A stretch of 64,000 nucleotides of DNA, from assembly GCF_009828025.1 (NCBI RefSeq), contig NZ_WTYA01000002.1, positions 248,001 to 312,000 on the forward strand, given 5' to 3'. The notes beneath the pieces were generated by a model, which saw nothing but the letters and a program-made list of their open reading frames with translations, searched no databases and had not been told where the DNA came from. Position numbers and translations under genes: made by a program. Of this stretch, positions 27,555-37,209 are shown in pieces (the stretch's first letter is position 1; the number at the start of each line of letters is the position of its first letter). This DNA comes from Qipengyuania algicida (lineage in GTDB: Bacteria; Pseudomonadota; Alphaproteobacteria; Sphingomonadales; Sphingomonadaceae).

Positions 27555-30500
27555 TCCGCCGGGAGTGCGTCCCTATCCCTGCCGCCGTCAAGCCCATGCG
27601 CATGGCTGCGCACTTCCTCGGGGTTGTGTGTCAGGAATGTCCGGCGCAATTTCGGTCCGATGCGCTTTTCGAAACCGGCCGCCAAGCTGAATCCGGCAGG
27701 TACGATCACCAGCGTCAGCAGGGTCGACAGGATCAGGCCGCCAATCACCACCATGCCCATTGGCGCACGCCACGCACCATCGCCCGAAATCGAGACAGCG
27801 GTAGGGATCATGCCCGCGGTCATGGCCACAGTGGTCATGATAATCGGCTGCGCCCGCTTCTGGCCGGCTTGAGTGATAGCCTCGAACCTTGTCTTGCCGC
27901 GCTCCATCTCCTCGAGCGCGAAATCGACCAGCAGGATCGAGTTCTTCGCAACGATGCCGAACAGCATCAATATGCCGATGAAAACCGGCAGCGAGATCGG
28001 CTCCCCGATGATTTTCAGCGCGATAAGACCGCCCAGAGGTGCCAGCAGGAGCGAGCCCATATTGACCAGCGGGCTCATCAACCGGCGATAGAGCAGCACA
28101 AGCACGGCGAAGACCAGCAGCACGCCGGTCGCCAGGGCGATCGCAAAATTGACCAGCAGTTCCTGCAGGAAGCGATCGGACCCCGACTTCTTGTTGATGA
28201 CCCCGCGTGGCAGGTTCTTCATGATCGGAAGATCGGCGATCTGTGCGTCGGCGGTGCCTTTTTCCACGCCCGGCGCCAGATCAGCACCAACATAGACGCG
28301 CCGAAGCCTGTCATAACTCTGGATCGTCGTCGGACCTTCGCTGAAATGGATCTCGGCAACGCGCGAAAGCGGCACAGAGCCGCCGCTCGCGGTCGGCACC
28401 GGCAGGTTCTCGATCGTAGCAAATCGACTGCGCGAATTCTGCGGCAACATCACGCGGATCGGCACCTGACGATCGGACAGAGAGAATTTTGCAGCGTTCT
28501 GATCGATTTCGCCGATGGTCGCGATACGGATCGCCTGACTGAGTGCGGCAGTCGTCACCCCAAGCGAAGCGGCCAGATCCATCCGCGGCGTGATAACCAA
28601 TTCGGGTCGCTGGAGGTCGGCCTCGATGCGCGGCGCGCGGACTGTCTTGAGCCCCTTCATCTGATCGACCAGCTTGCGGGCGGTCTGGTCCAGCAGCTGG
28701 GGATCGCTACCCGAAAGCATCACCGAGATGTCACGACCCGACCCTCCCGGAGGGCCTCCCTGATTGGACCGGAAATTGATCCGGGCATCGGGAATATTCT
28801 GGAACAGCAGTGCAGTCTGGCGTTCAAATTCCTGGCTAGTGCGCTTGCGATCGTCCTTGAGCGTTACATAAAGCGATGCGGTGCCTTCGCCAACATTCTC
28901 CATCACCAGCTTCGTTTCCTGCTGCTGCTTGAGAATCCTGACGACGCGGTCGGCCACCTTCTCTGTTTCCTGCAGGGTGGTCCCAGGCACCATCTTGATG
29001 CTGACCTGCGAGAAGTCGAGGTTGACGTTAGGGAAGAACTGCACCGGACTGGTGCCAATCAGCACGAGGGTAAGCAGAAAGGCGCCGAGGCCCATGCCCA
29101 TCACCCATGTGCGATGATCGCGAAAGCGCGCGCCGATGCGTGCAAAAAAACCTACCCGTTGGCGCTTTTCACGGACACGATCACGATAACGATCCGCCTT
29201 CGACTTATCGAGCGTCCAGTTGAGAATGCGCTTGTAACGCTGCATCCACGGACCGTTGGCGTGTTCCGCCTCGCCATGTTCCTTGAGGAAATAAGCCGCA
29301 ATCATCGGCGTGATCATGCGCGCGACCGCAAGGCTCATGAGGACCGAGGCGACCACGGTCAGGCCGAAGTTCTTGAAGAACTGGCCCGCCACGCCCGGCA
29401 TCAGGCCGACTGGCAGGAACACCGCTGCGATTGAGAAAGTAGTCGCAACCACCGCAATCCCGATCTCGTCGGCCGCGTCAATTGATGCCTGATAGGCGGT
29501 CTTGCCCATGCGCATGTGGCGCACAATATTCTCGATCTCGACGATCGCATCGTCGACCAGCACGCCCGCGACCAGGCCAAGCGCCAGCAAGCTCATCGAA
29601 TTCAGGGTAAAGCCGAGCAGATCCATGAACCAGAAGGTCGGGATCGCCGACATGGGAATGGCGACGGCAGATATAATGGTGGCGCGCCAGTCGCGCAGGA
29701 AGAAAAACACCACGACGACCGCCAGAATTGCGCCTTCGACCATGGCCGACATGGAGCTTTCATACTGACCCTTGGTGTACTGCACAGAATCGAAGAGCTT
29801 GACGAAGTGGACGCCGGGATTGTCCTTTTCGATCTGCTTCAGGACCTTCATCGACTCGTCGTAAACGGTCACGTCCGAAGCGCCCTTGGCGCGCTGGAGC
29901 CCAAAGGTCACCACCGGCCTGCCATCGACCTTGGCGATATCGCGAACCTCGCTCGTGCCGTCGGTAACCGTGGCGACATCGCTCAGCTTGATAGTTCTCC
30001 CACCACCCAACGAGATCTGCTGCTGGCTGAGCTGATATGCATCCTGGGCGTTGCCAAGGACGCGGACCGATTGGCGTGAACCTGCGATCTGTGCTTCGCC
30101 GCCACCTGCATTGACGTTGGTCGAACGAAGCATCGCATTGATCTGGGCAGCAGTAACGCCAAGCGACTGCATCTTGGCAGGATCCAGCGTAACGCGAATC
30201 TCACGATCAACCCCACCGCGCCGCGGCGCGGCGGCAACACCGGGAACGGCCAGCAATTGCTTGGTCACGACATCATCGACGAACCAGCTCAGCTGCTCCA
30301 TCGTCATGTCATCGGACTGGACCGCGAAATTGGCGATGTCATTGCCCGAGGTCGAAACCTTGAACACCCGCGGCTCGAGGATACCATCGGGCAGATTGCC
30401 GCGGATTTGGTCGATCTGCTGCTTCACCTCGTTGACGGCGGTATCGATATTCTGGCCGATCTGGAATTGCACTTGAGTCTGCGAAGACCCTTCACTGGCC

Positions 30501-30757
30501 GTGCTTGAAACCGTGTCGATATTCTCGACATTGGAGATCGCCGATTCCACCTTTTCAGTAATCTGCGTGTAGATCTCGCTCGGTGCCGCACCCGGATCGC
30601 TGATGACCACGATCACCACCGGAAATTCGATGTCAGGATCGTTCTGCACGCTCATGCGCACGAAGCTCAAAATCCCGGCGAACAGCAGGCCGGCGAAAAT
30701 CACCAGCGGTATGATCGGATTCTCGATCGACCAAGCGGAGATGCGGCGAAGATTCAT
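27551..30757 (-). CDS. RND-family efflux permease
   Basis: This 1068-residue inner-membrane pump has the AcrB/HAE1 plan: an N-terminal helix (IPLVIFAGLLFAGILSF), a large periplasmic loop, helices 2-6 with LVAGVLVDDAIVEIENIVRHM (proton-relay aspartates), a cytoplasmic insert, a second periplasmic loop and a C-terminal helix block with MLFGIVAKNSILLVDFALEE. It probably exports drugs or lipophilic compounds. It lies 7 bases after the adaptor gene and overlaps the DUF445 gene. No outer-membrane factor gene is adjacent. Confidence 0.93.
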   Translation of the reverse strand: MNLRRISAWSIENPIIPLVIFAGLLFAGILSFVRMSVQNDPDIEFPVVIVVISDPGAAPSEIYTQITEKVESAISNVENIDTVSSTASEGSSQTQVQFQIGQNIDTAVNEVKQQIDQIRGNLPDGILEPRVFKVSTSGNDIANFAVQSDDMTMEQLSWFVDDVVTKQLLAVPGVAAAPRRGGVDREIRVTLDPAKMQSLGVTAAQINAMLRSTNVNAGGGEAQIAGSRQSVRVLGNAQDAYQLSQQQISLGGGRTIKLSDVATVTDGTSEVRDIAKVDGRPVVTFGLQRAKGASDVTVYDESMKVLKQIEKDNPGVHFVKLFDSVQYTKGQYESSMSAMVEGAILAVVVVFFFLRDWRATIISAVAIPMSAIPTFWFMDLLGFTLNSMSLLALGLVAGVLVDDAIVEIENIVRHMRMGKTAYQASIDAADEIGIAVVATTFSIAAVFLPVGLMPGVAGQFFKNFGLTVVASVLMSLAVARMITPMIAAYFLKEHGEAEHANGPWMQRYKRILNWTLDKSKADRYRDRVREKRQRVGFFARIGARFRDHRTWVMGMGLGAFLLTLVLIGTSPVQFFPNVNLDFSQVSIKMVPGTTLQETEKVADRVVRILKQQQETKLVMENVGEGTASLYVTLKDDRKRTSQEFERQTALLFQNIPDARINFRSNQGGPPGGSGRDISVMLSGSDPQLLDQTARKLVDQMKGLKTVRAPRIEADLQRPELVITPRMDLAASLGVTTAALSQAIRIATIGEIDQNAAKFSLSDRQVPIRVMLPQNSRSRFATIENLPVPTASGGSVPLSRVAEIHFSEGPTTIQSYDRLRRVYVGADLAPGVEKGTADAQIADLPIMKNLPRGVINKKSGSDRFLQELLVNFAIALATGVLLVFAVLVLLYRRLMSPLVNMGSLLLAPLGGLIALKIIGEPISLPVFIGILMLFGIVAKNSILLVDFALEEMERGKTRFEAITQAGQKRAQPIIMTTVAMTAGMIPTAVSISGDGAWRAPMGMVVIGGLILSTLLTLVIVPAGFSLAAGFEKRIGPKLRRTFLTHNPEEVRSHAHGLDGGRDRDALPAE

Positions 30758-30764
30758 CGCCCCG

Positions 30765-31961
30765 TCAGTTCGCTTCTGGCTTGTGCAGGACGGGCTTGAT
30801 CTGATCGCCAGGATTGAGGAAGGCGCCGGCGCGCATCACGACACGCTCGTTACCGGTCAGGCCGGAGGTGATCGCGATGCCTTGATCGGTGACGAGCCCC
30901 GTTTTCACCGGGCGGCGCACGACCTTGTCATCTTTGCCGACAACGTAGACATAGCTGCCGTTTTCATCCGACATCAACGCACTTTCGGGTAGCATCGGCG
31001 CATCAACGGCGCCGGACTGGAACACCGCACTCGCAAAACCGCCGGGCCGCAAACCGGGCGCATAGTTGAGCGAGACGCGCGCCGTTCCCTGTCGGGTTTG
31101 CGCATCGATCGTCGGTGCGACCTGCCAGACCTGGCCGCTATAGGTCTTGTCCAGCCCGACCGGTGTTACTTGTACCTGGGTACCAACGCCAACTTTGGCC
31201 AGATCCTGTTCGCCGAGCTGGGCATCGAGCTCCATCTGGCCATTTTCGGCCATGGTGAAAACCGGCTGCGCGCCGGGGCTGACAGTCTGACCAGGTTCGA
31301 CATTGCGCGTCAGCACAAGCCCCGATACCGGCGCAACGATATTCAACCGGGCATTGCGGGCCAATAATTCACGATAAGAGGCCTCGGCAACCTTAACCCG
31401 CGCAACCGCTGCATCGCGGGTCGCGGTCAACTGATCGACATTGGCCTTAGAGATAAACCCGCGATCGACCAATTGCAGCGCGCGATTGAGATTGTCTTGC
31501 GCGAGCTTGGCATCGGCGCGTGCCACTTGAATCTGCGCAGCCGCGCCTGCTGCCTGCTGCGTTTGCACCGAGCGATCGATTACCGCGAGGATTTGGCCCT
31601 TTTTGACCCAGCTTCCCTGATCGACCCGCACCGAAACAACACGGCCACCTTCACCGACCACGCCGACCGGGATTTCGCGTCTCGCGGACAGCGTTCCCGT
31701 GGCATTGATCGTGCCTTCGACCGAGGAGCGCCCCGGCTCCATCACCGTGACGACGGGCAATTGATTGCTCTGATCAGCCGCAGGCGTCGCCTCACCCGAT
31801 CGCGAATGCATATAGAATGCCAGCGCCACGATTGCCGCCAGCACAAGCGCGACAATAATGATGACGCGCCGCTTGCTCCGCGGAGCGTCGGTCAGGTCGG
31901 CATCATAGCTGCCGGATAGATTGTCGGCCCTGTCCGCAGTGACCGTCGTTTCGTAATTCAT
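30765..31961 (-). CDS. RND efflux periplasmic adaptor (membrane fusion protein)
   Basis: The 398-residue product has an N-terminal membrane anchor (IIIVALVLAAIVALAFYM), a biotinyl-lipoyl half (VVSVRVDQGSWVKKGQILA), a helical hairpin (~residues 130-190), the matching half RLNIVAPVSGLVLTRNVEPG, and a beta-barrel with GTQVQVTPVGLDKTYSGQV. It links the permease encoded next to it to an outer-membrane channel. It is the first gene of the efflux operon. Confidence 0.93.
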   Translation of the reverse strand: MNYETTVTADRADNLSGSYDADLTDAPRSKRRVIIIVALVLAAIVALAFYMHSRSGEATPAADQSNQLPVVTVMEPGRSSVEGTINATGTLSARREIPVGVVGEGGRVVSVRVDQGSWVKKGQILAVIDRSVQTQQAAGAAAQIQVARADAKLAQDNLNRALQLVDRGFISKANVDQLTATRDAAVARVKVAEASYRELLARNARLNIVAPVSGLVLTRNVEPGQTVSPGAQPVFTMAENGQMELDAQLGEQDLAKVGVGTQVQVTPVGLDKTYSGQVWQVAPTIDAQTRQGTARVSLNYAPGLRPGGFASAVFQSGAVDAPMLPESALMSDENGSYVYVVGKDDKVVRRPVKTGLVTDQGIAITSGLTGNERVVMRAGAFLNPGDQIKPVLHKPEAN

Positions 31962-32121
31962 GCCCCTGCGCCTCTATGGAGGAATGCGAGTGTATTACCG
32001 ACATAAATCAGTTCTCGCAAGAACCCGCGTCGATTTCATTATGCGGAGCAGGATAAAGAGGCAATCGATCTCTCGACCGGGGGTCAAGAGAGCCAGACGA
32101 GTTGCAGTTAATGCTATCGAC

Positions 32122-32149
32122 AAAAAAGGCGGCCTCGCGGGCCGCCTTT
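32122..32149. terminator. Bidirectional rho-independent terminator
   Basis: GGCGGCC (32128-32134) pairs with GGCCGCC (32140-32146) around a 5-base loop. Six A residues precede the stem, which gives a T-run for minus-strand transcripts, and TTT follows on the plus side. It ends the transcript of the small GlsB-like gene. Confidence 0.85.
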
Positions 32150-32171
32150 CATGGTCTATCGAGATCGCGAC

Positions 32172-32426
32172 TTAACGTGCGCGACCGCGCTGAAACAGGT
32201 TGAGAATCAGCAACAGAACCACTGCGCCGATAAAGGCGGTGATGAGATAACCAATCCAGCCCGACAGGACGAGGCCGACAGCCGGCAGCAGGAACCCACC
32301 GATAAGGCCGCCGATGATACCCACGACGATATTGAGCAATACGCCCATTGACGCGTCGCGAGCCATGACCATCGAAGCAAGCCAGCCAGCGATGCCGCCG
32401 ACTATAATCATGATAATAATATTCAT
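32172..32426 (-). CDS. GlsB/YeaQ/YmgE-family small membrane protein
   Basis: The 84-residue hydrophobic protein has three membrane segments: IIIMIIVGGIAGWLASMVM, LLNIVVGIIGGLIGGFLLPA and IGYLITAFIGAVVLLLILNL. The Gly-rich pattern is that of the transglycosylase-associated (GlsB/YeaQ/YmgE) family, often induced by stress. AAGGAGG lies before the ATG and a terminator follows, so it is probably a single-gene unit. Confidence 0.9.
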   Translation of the reverse strand: MNIIIMIIVGGIAGWLASMVMARDASMGVLLNIVVGIIGGLIGGFLLPAVGLVLSGWIGYLITAFIGAVVLLLILNLFQRGRAR

Positions 32427-32577
32427 CCCGGATCCTCCTTATTGTGCCTTATGGCGTGGCATTTGGGGTGCCGTTCGCAGTGATTTGAACGACAGCCGCA
32501 GGAGGTAGTTCCCGGACAAGGTTAAATGCCTGGTCGGGATCGGTCGATTGCTTGGCCTTGATTCGGGCGACCCCGGA

Positions 32578-32877
32578 TCAATATTTGAGTTGGCGCTCGT
32601 AAAGTTCGCGATAATGCTGGATCCGCGTGACACGCAAGCCCTGCATCCCAGAACGATCGACCGCCCGCTGCCAGCTGGCAAATTCTTCGAGCGTCAGACT
32701 GTAACGCTCAAGCACCTCGTCGATCGTCAGCAAGCCGCCGTTGACCGCTGCCACGACCTCGGCCTTGCGCCGAACGACCCAGCGCTTGGTACTGGGAGGA
32801 GGCAAATCCTCTAACGTCAAGGCTTCGCCCAGAGGGCCGATCACTTGCGCTGGGCGGATGTCCTGTTTCTCTATCAT
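32578..32877 (-). CDS. sciP: DUF1153 / SciP-type CtrA-associated regulator
   Basis: The 99-residue protein carries VIGPLGEALTLEDLPPPSTK, RWVVRRKAEVVAAVNGGLL and EFASWQRAVDRSGMQGLR, the conserved DUF1153 core with a helix-turn-helix. In Caulobacter the homologue SciP represses CtrA-dependent promoters during the cell cycle. This strongly marks the host as an alphaproteobacterium. The ATG overlaps the stop of the upstream small gene as ATGA, so the two are translationally coupled. Confidence 0.92.
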   Translation of the reverse strand: MIEKQDIRPAQVIGPLGEALTLEDLPPPSTKRWVVRRKAEVVAAVNGGLLTIDEVLERYSLTLEEFASWQRAVDRSGMQGLRVTRIQHYRELYERQLKY

Positions 32878-33176
32878 TCTTTCTCTCGGTCGCCGGGTGC
32901 CGCGTCGTCCGCGGCCTGACCCCGACTTAGCCGGGCGATTTTTCCATGGCTTAAAACATCGTGGTTACCGGTCTGTTTACTTTCTGGAGTGGGGCTACAA
33001 TGAAATGCGGCGAAGCTTGCCTGTCCGGGCTTCCCCTCGTCGGTGAGCGCTTGGCGAACATCACGAGTCGCAGCGATCCGCGCGACAAGCTCGGTCCAGC
33101 GTAACTGCCGTAAAACCGGGGATTCTCCGGCGTTGGCATAGTCGGCTGCTTTGATTGGCCCCTCGTACATATCCAC
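32874..33176 (-). CDS. Small protein coupled to sciP
   Basis: The ~100-residue product starts at GTG 33176 or ATG 33170 (MYEGPIKAADYANAGESPVL) and contains RQLRWTELVARIAATRDVRQ, then a probably disordered, charged C-terminus. I recognise a similar small protein in other sphingomonads but know no function. Its stop overlaps the sciP start by 4 bases, so it is most likely expressed with sciP and may belong to the same control circuit. Confidence 0.6.
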   Translation of the reverse strand: MDMYEGPIKAADYANAGESPVLRQLRWTELVARIAATRDVRQALTDEGKPGQASFAAFHCSPTPESKQTGNHDVLSHGKIARLSRGQAADDAAPGDREKE

Positions 33177-33278
33177 AGCCTATACGGCTTTGTGGTAAAC
33201 AGACCGTGAAACATCTTAGCCCGCAGAATGCGGAGGCATTTCTGGCCATTCGCGGCAATGCAATGTAACGCCCGCGTC

Positions 33279-34445
33279 ATGCCCCAACTCGACAAGCTCC
33301 CCCTCCCGCTCACTGCGAACGGTGCCGCCGCGCTGTTCGATCTGCCGCGAGCCGCGTGTGAATGCCGGATCGTGGTCGCGATGTCGGGAGGTGTGGACAG
33401 TTCGGTTGTCGCAGCGCTCGCGGCGCAAAGCGGCGCGGAAGTGATCGGCATCACGCTCCAGCTTTACGATTATGGTGCGGCTACCGGACGCAAAGGCGCG
33501 TGCTGCGCAGGCGACGATATCGCCGATGCGCGCGCGGTTGCCGACCGTCTCGGCATCGCCCATTACGTCAAGGACCATGAGAGCGCCTTTCGCGAAGACG
33601 TGGTCGAACAATTCGCCGACAGTTACATGGCCGGGCGCACTCCGGTGCCATGCATCAGCTGCAATATGGGGCCGAAGTTCACCGACCTGCTCGCGATGGC
33701 ACAAGAACTGGGCGCGGATTGCCTCGCCACCGGGCATTACGTGCGGCGCGTGATGGACGCGGCGGGGCCTGAACTGCATCGCGCCAGCGATCCGGCGCGT
33801 GACCAGTCCTATTTCCTCTTCGCAACGACTGAGGAGCAGCTCGGTTTCCTGCGTTTCCCGCTCGGCGGATTGCCCAAAGACGATACGCGCGCACTCGCCC
33901 AGGCGGCCGGGCTGCGCAATGCGGCCAAACCCGACAGCCAGGACATCTGCTTCGTGCCCGATGGCGATTACGCGAAGATCGTCAAGTTGCTACGCCCCGA
34001 AGGCGGCGAACCCGGCGCGATCGTCCATGCGCATTCTGGCGAGGTGCTGGGCGAACATCGCGGGATCATTCACTACACGGTGGGCCAGCGGCGGGGGCTG
34101 GAGATCGGTGGGCAGGCGGAACCGCTCTATGTCGTGGGAATCGATGCGCAAACCCGCGAAGTCAGGGTTGGGCCGCGGGCGATGCTGGCTGTCGAGAGTG
34201 CAAGGCTGAGAGCCACCAACCGAATCGGTCCGCTGCCAGACGTCCAACTGACCGCGAAGGTTCGCAGCCTCGCGAAGCCGGTGCCCGTGACGCTTGCCGG
34301 GCCGCTAGGCGAAGGCGCCGAGACCGAGATCGTCTTCGCCGATCCTGAATTCGGCGTTTCTCCCGGACAGGCGGCGGTGCTTTACGCCGGGGAACGCGTG
34401 GTCGGCGGCGGATGGATCGAAGAGACCCGCGCCGCCACCGACTGA
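33279..34445 (+). CDS. mnmA: tRNA-specific 2-thiouridylase
   Basis: MnmA thiolates U34 of Lys, Glu and Gln tRNAs. The start at 33279 ([10 protein letters not shown]) follows the family. The PP-loop [13 protein letters not shown], the first catalytic cysteine in [24 protein letters not shown] and the second cysteine in [13 protein letters not shown] are all present, as is [13 protein letters not shown]. About 388 residues is normal. The N-terminal ~30 residues precede the PP-loop domain. Confidence 0.96.
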   Translation: MPQLDKLPLPLTANGAAALFDLPRAACECRIVVAMSGGVDSSVVAALAAQSGAEVIGITLQLYDYGAATGRKGACCAGDDIADARAVADRLGIAHYVKDHESAFREDVVEQFADSYMAGRTPVPCISCNMGPKFTDLLAMAQELGADCLATGHYVRRVMDAAGPELHRASDPARDQSYFLFATTEEQLGFLRFPLGGLPKDDTRALAQAAGLRNAAKPDSQDICFVPDGDYAKIVKLLRPEGGEPGAIVHAHSGEVLGEHRGIIHYTVGQRRGLEIGGQAEPLYVVGIDAQTREVRVGPRAMLAVESARLRATNRIGPLPDVQLTAKVRSLAKPVPVTLAGPLGEGAETEIVFADPEFGVSPGQAAVLYAGERVVGGGWIEETRAATD

Positions 34446-34455
34446 CTTTCGCGTC

Positions 34456-35346
34456 TTACTGGACGCCGATGAACGGCATCGGCCCCGGCCCGCTGTAGGT
34501 CGGCAACTGGCCGTTCCATTTCTCGACCGCGCGCATCTTGACGATTTCCGGGTTGGTGCGGATCGCCTGCGCTTCGACCTGAATCGCCTTGGCATCGCCT
34601 TCCGCCTTGGCGACGCGCGCTTCGGCATCGGCCTTTGCGGTCGCGACATTGGCCTGCGCAGCCAGCGCCGCCTGTTCATTGGCGATCTTGGCGTTGATCT
34701 GGTTCAGCACCTGCTGGGGCACAACGATGTTCCCGGCCCAATAGACCTGTTCGATCTGCAAACCCACGGGCGCGAAGAATTGTTGCACTCGCTGCTGGGC
34801 GGTTTGGATCAGCTCGGCCTTGTGATCGCCATAGATCTGTTCGACGCCCAATTGCGCCGCCCGTTCGACGATCGCGTTGCGGATCGCGTTGCGCAGCGGC
34901 CCCGCGATGATCTCGTCCATGCTCGTGCGATAGCGCTGGAACAGGATCGAAGCCCGCGTGGGATCGACATGATAGCTCACCGCGACATCGGCCTTCAGCG
35001 ACAGGCCGTTCTTGTCCTGAAAGCTGAAGCTTTCGTCGATCGGGCTCTGCTCGGTGTCGGACGAGGTCCAGGTGTAATAGCGCGTGAACACCGGGTATTC
35101 GTAGATATGCGTGCCCGGAGGCGCGAAATACCAGCCGACGCCCAGCGAATGTGGCGAGACACCGCCAGCGATGTTGTTGACGCGGATGCCGACATTACCG
35201 GGTTCGACGCGGGCAAAGCTGCTGGCGGCCAGCGCCAGTGCAGCCACTCCGGCGAAGATCCAGCCGGTCCGGCCCAGCGCGCGCTTGCCGATCCGGCGCA
35301 GGCGATTGCCCGTGCTCAGCTCGTCGAAATGCGATGCATATGCCAT
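34456..35346 (-). CDS. SPFH/Band 7 (prohibitin-like) protein
   Basis: A single N-terminal membrane segment (TGWIFAGVAALALAASSFA) precedes the SPFH domain (VEPGNVGIRVNN to ~residue 200) and an Ala/Glu-rich coiled coil (NEQAALAAQANVATAKADAE). The start at 35346 has GGGAG upstream; the frame's first ATG 21 bases earlier is less likely. Such proteins form large membrane-bound ring assemblies. No NfeD or FtsH partner lies nearby. Confidence 0.88.
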   Translation of the reverse strand: MAYASHFDELSTGNRLRRIGKRALGRTGWIFAGVAALALAASSFARVEPGNVGIRVNNIAGGVSPHSLGVGWYFAPPGTHIYEYPVFTRYYTWTSSDTEQSPIDESFSFQDKNGLSLKADVAVSYHVDPTRASILFQRYRTSMDEIIAGPLRNAIRNAIVERAAQLGVEQIYGDHKAELIQTAQQRVQQFFAPVGLQIEQVYWAGNIVVPQQVLNQINAKIANEQAALAAQANVATAKADAEARVAKAEGDAKAIQVEAQAIRTNPEIVKMRAVEKWNGQLPTYSGPGPMPFIGVQ

Positions 35347-35692
35347 GTGAATTACTCCCTGTTGCAAGAACGGGAGCAGACGCGCGGGCGCGCGAACCTG
35401 AGCTGCACGAGGCGGCCGTGTCAGGGTCGATTTTCGGTCGGATTTCGGGGTCGACGGATGCGCCGGTTAGGGCAGCAGGCGAGGACGACGAAGCAACAAC
35501 TCATGTGCCGGACATTTGCGCGGGAAACGCGCTGGGGTCCAGCCCTCAAGCTCAAGCCATTACGCCGTTACACCTGCTCCTTTCGGTCGAACAAACCATT
35601 CGTTCGATGGAAGGAATATTATCCTGCAGGGGCCGGAGGGCAAGCAAAACCGGACATGAATCCGGCGCCATAGAGGTTGCAGCCCATGCAAT
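35347..35692. other. Intergenic stretch, no gene recognised
   Basis: Several frames cross this 346-base region but none has a family-like sequence or a convincing ribosome-binding site. It should contain the promoter of the SPFH gene. Confidence 0.5.
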
Positions 35693-36061
35693 TCAGCCGA
35701 CAGGATCGCCTTCCCACGGCTTGAGCAGACAGCCATAGCCGGGCTTGTACGTCGCGGTATCGGAGGCAAGCAGCGGGACGCTGGCGGTCACGCTTTTCGC
35801 CGCATCGTCTTCGCTGAATCGCACCATTCCCATGCCCGCCAGCTTGTCATTCTCGCACTGCTTGAGGGGGCGCCCTTCGATAAAGCGGCACGAACAGGCA
35901 ACATGCGCGCCATAGGCCGCCCCGGCAATTGCATCGCCGCGCAATCCCGGCCCCCAGGTGAACCATGCAGCCGCCAGCAAAGCTGCGACCACCACCAATC
36001 CGGCAAGCCACTTCCTGCGTGCGCGAACTGATTTTTGCGTTGCCAAGGCACAAATTCCCAT
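35693..36061 (-). CDS. Membrane-anchored protein of unknown function
   Basis: The 122-residue product has a basic N-terminus, one membrane helix (LAGLVVVAALLAAAWFTWG) and an extracytoplasmic part with VACSCRFIEGRPLKQCEND and a later GYGCLLKPW, giving four cysteines that could pair. I do not recognise a named family. It is divergent from the beta-lactamase-fold gene 14 bases away. Confidence 0.6.
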   Translation of the reverse strand: MGICALATQKSVRARRKWLAGLVVVAALLAAAWFTWGPGLRGDAIAGAAYGAHVACSCRFIEGRPLKQCENDKLAGMGMVRFSEDDAAKSVTASVPLLASDTATYKPGYGCLLKPWEGDPVG

Positions 36062-36075
36062 GCGAGTGCGCGGCC

Positions 36076-37209
36076 ATGCCGCTCAAGTTTCGCTCCCTTA
36101 TCGCGCCTCTCGCTCTCGCCACAAGCCTTGCCTCGTGCCACGGCCCAAAATCCGACACGCTGCCACCTCTGAGCAAGCAGGCGATGGCCGCGGTCTCCGA
36201 AAAACCGGGTGCCCCTCGCGAAGAACTGGCCCGCGCGGTGGACGCGTTGTTCACCGCCAAGGATGTGGGCGAAACGCGTGCAGTGGTGGTAATGGAGAAC
36301 GGCCGAATCGTCGCCGAACGCTATGCACCAGGGTACACGCGCGACACGCGGCTGGTGAGCTGGTCGATGGCCAAGACGATCACTTCGGTCATGATCGGGA
36401 TGCTCGTCGCCGATGGAAGGCTCAGCCTCGACCAGCCGGCCCCGATCCCGCGCTGGCAGCGACCCGGCGATCCGCGCGGCGCGATCACGCTGCGCTACCT
36501 GCTACAGATGCGTTCGGGCCTCCAGCACACCGAGGCGGGGCCGATCCCCTATGAGAGCAGCGAGGTACGGATGCTGTTCCTCGACGGGCGCGACAACATG
36601 GCGCAATGGGCCGAGGAACAGCCGCTCGAAACGGTGCCGGGGTCGGAGTTCAAATATTCGACCAACACCACGGTAATCCTGTCCGACATTGCCGCGCGCG
36701 TGCTGACCAACAACAGCAACGATCCCGAAACCCGGCGGCGCGCGGTCTACGATTATCTGAAAGCGCGGCTGTTCGATCCGCTGGGAATGACCAGCGTGGT
36801 GCCCGAATTCGACCGTTCGGGCACGCTGATCGGTGGGAGCCTGATGCACGCTACCGCGCGCGATTTCGCCCGCTTCGGCGAGCTGCTGAGGAACAAGGGC
36901 TCGTATCGCGGAGCGCAGATCGTGCCGCGTAGCTGGGTCGTCGCGATGACCACGCCGAGCCCGAAAAGCCCACAATACGGCCTCCAGACCTGGCTCAACA
37001 ATCCGGTCAAGCCGGGCGCCGACGATGCGCTGTTTCCGAAACTCGCGCCGCATTCGCTGTTCGGCATGGTGGGGCACATGGGACAATATGTGCTGGTTTC
37101 GCCAAGGCAGGGGCTAACCATGGTGCGGCTGGGCCATTCCGACGAGAAGCAGCGTGCGGCGCTCAAACCGCTGATGGCCGATGTGATCGACCTCTATCCA
37201 GAAAGGTAG
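36076..37209 (+). CDS. Beta-lactamase-fold serine hydrolase, lipoprotein
   Basis: The start at 36076 gives a lipoprotein signal (LALATSLASC). The class C/D-peptidase-like domain shows VSWSMAKTITS with the SxxK nucleophile, SEFKYSTNTTVI with the second-site Tyr-x-Asn-like triad, and a C-terminal HMGQYV motif in place of the HxG/KTG strand. Substrate unknown: carboxypeptidase, esterase or amidase activity are all possible. The end overlaps phzF convergently by 16 bases. Confidence 0.85.
   Translation: MPLKFRSLIAPLALATSLASCHGPKSDTLPPLSKQAMAAVSEKPGAPREELARAVDALFTAKDVGETRAVVVMENGRIVAERYAPGYTRDTRLVSWSMAKTITSVMIGMLVADGRLSLDQPAPIPRWQRPGDPRGAITLRYLLQMRSGLQHTEAGPIPYESSEVRMLFLDGRDNMAQWAEEQPLETVPGSEFKYSTNTTVILSDIAARVLTNNSNDPETRRRAVYDYLKARLFDPLGMTSVVPEFDRSGTLIGGSLMHATARDFARFGELLRNKGSYRGAQIVPRSWVVAMTTPSPKSPQYGLQTWLNNPVKPGADDALFPKLAPHSLFGMVGHMGQYVLVSPRQGLTMVRLGHSDEKQRAALKPLMADVIDLYPER

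Noticed and set aside
27596..29434. Long plus-strand frame of 612 codons opposite the RND permease
   Set aside because: It is a high-GC shadow of the permease gene: His/Arg/Asp-rich, low in hydrophobic residues and without any family pattern.
34780..35673. Plus-strand frame of 297 codons over the SPFH gene
   Set aside because: It is antisense to the SPFH gene for most of its length, and the remainder shows no conserved sequence.
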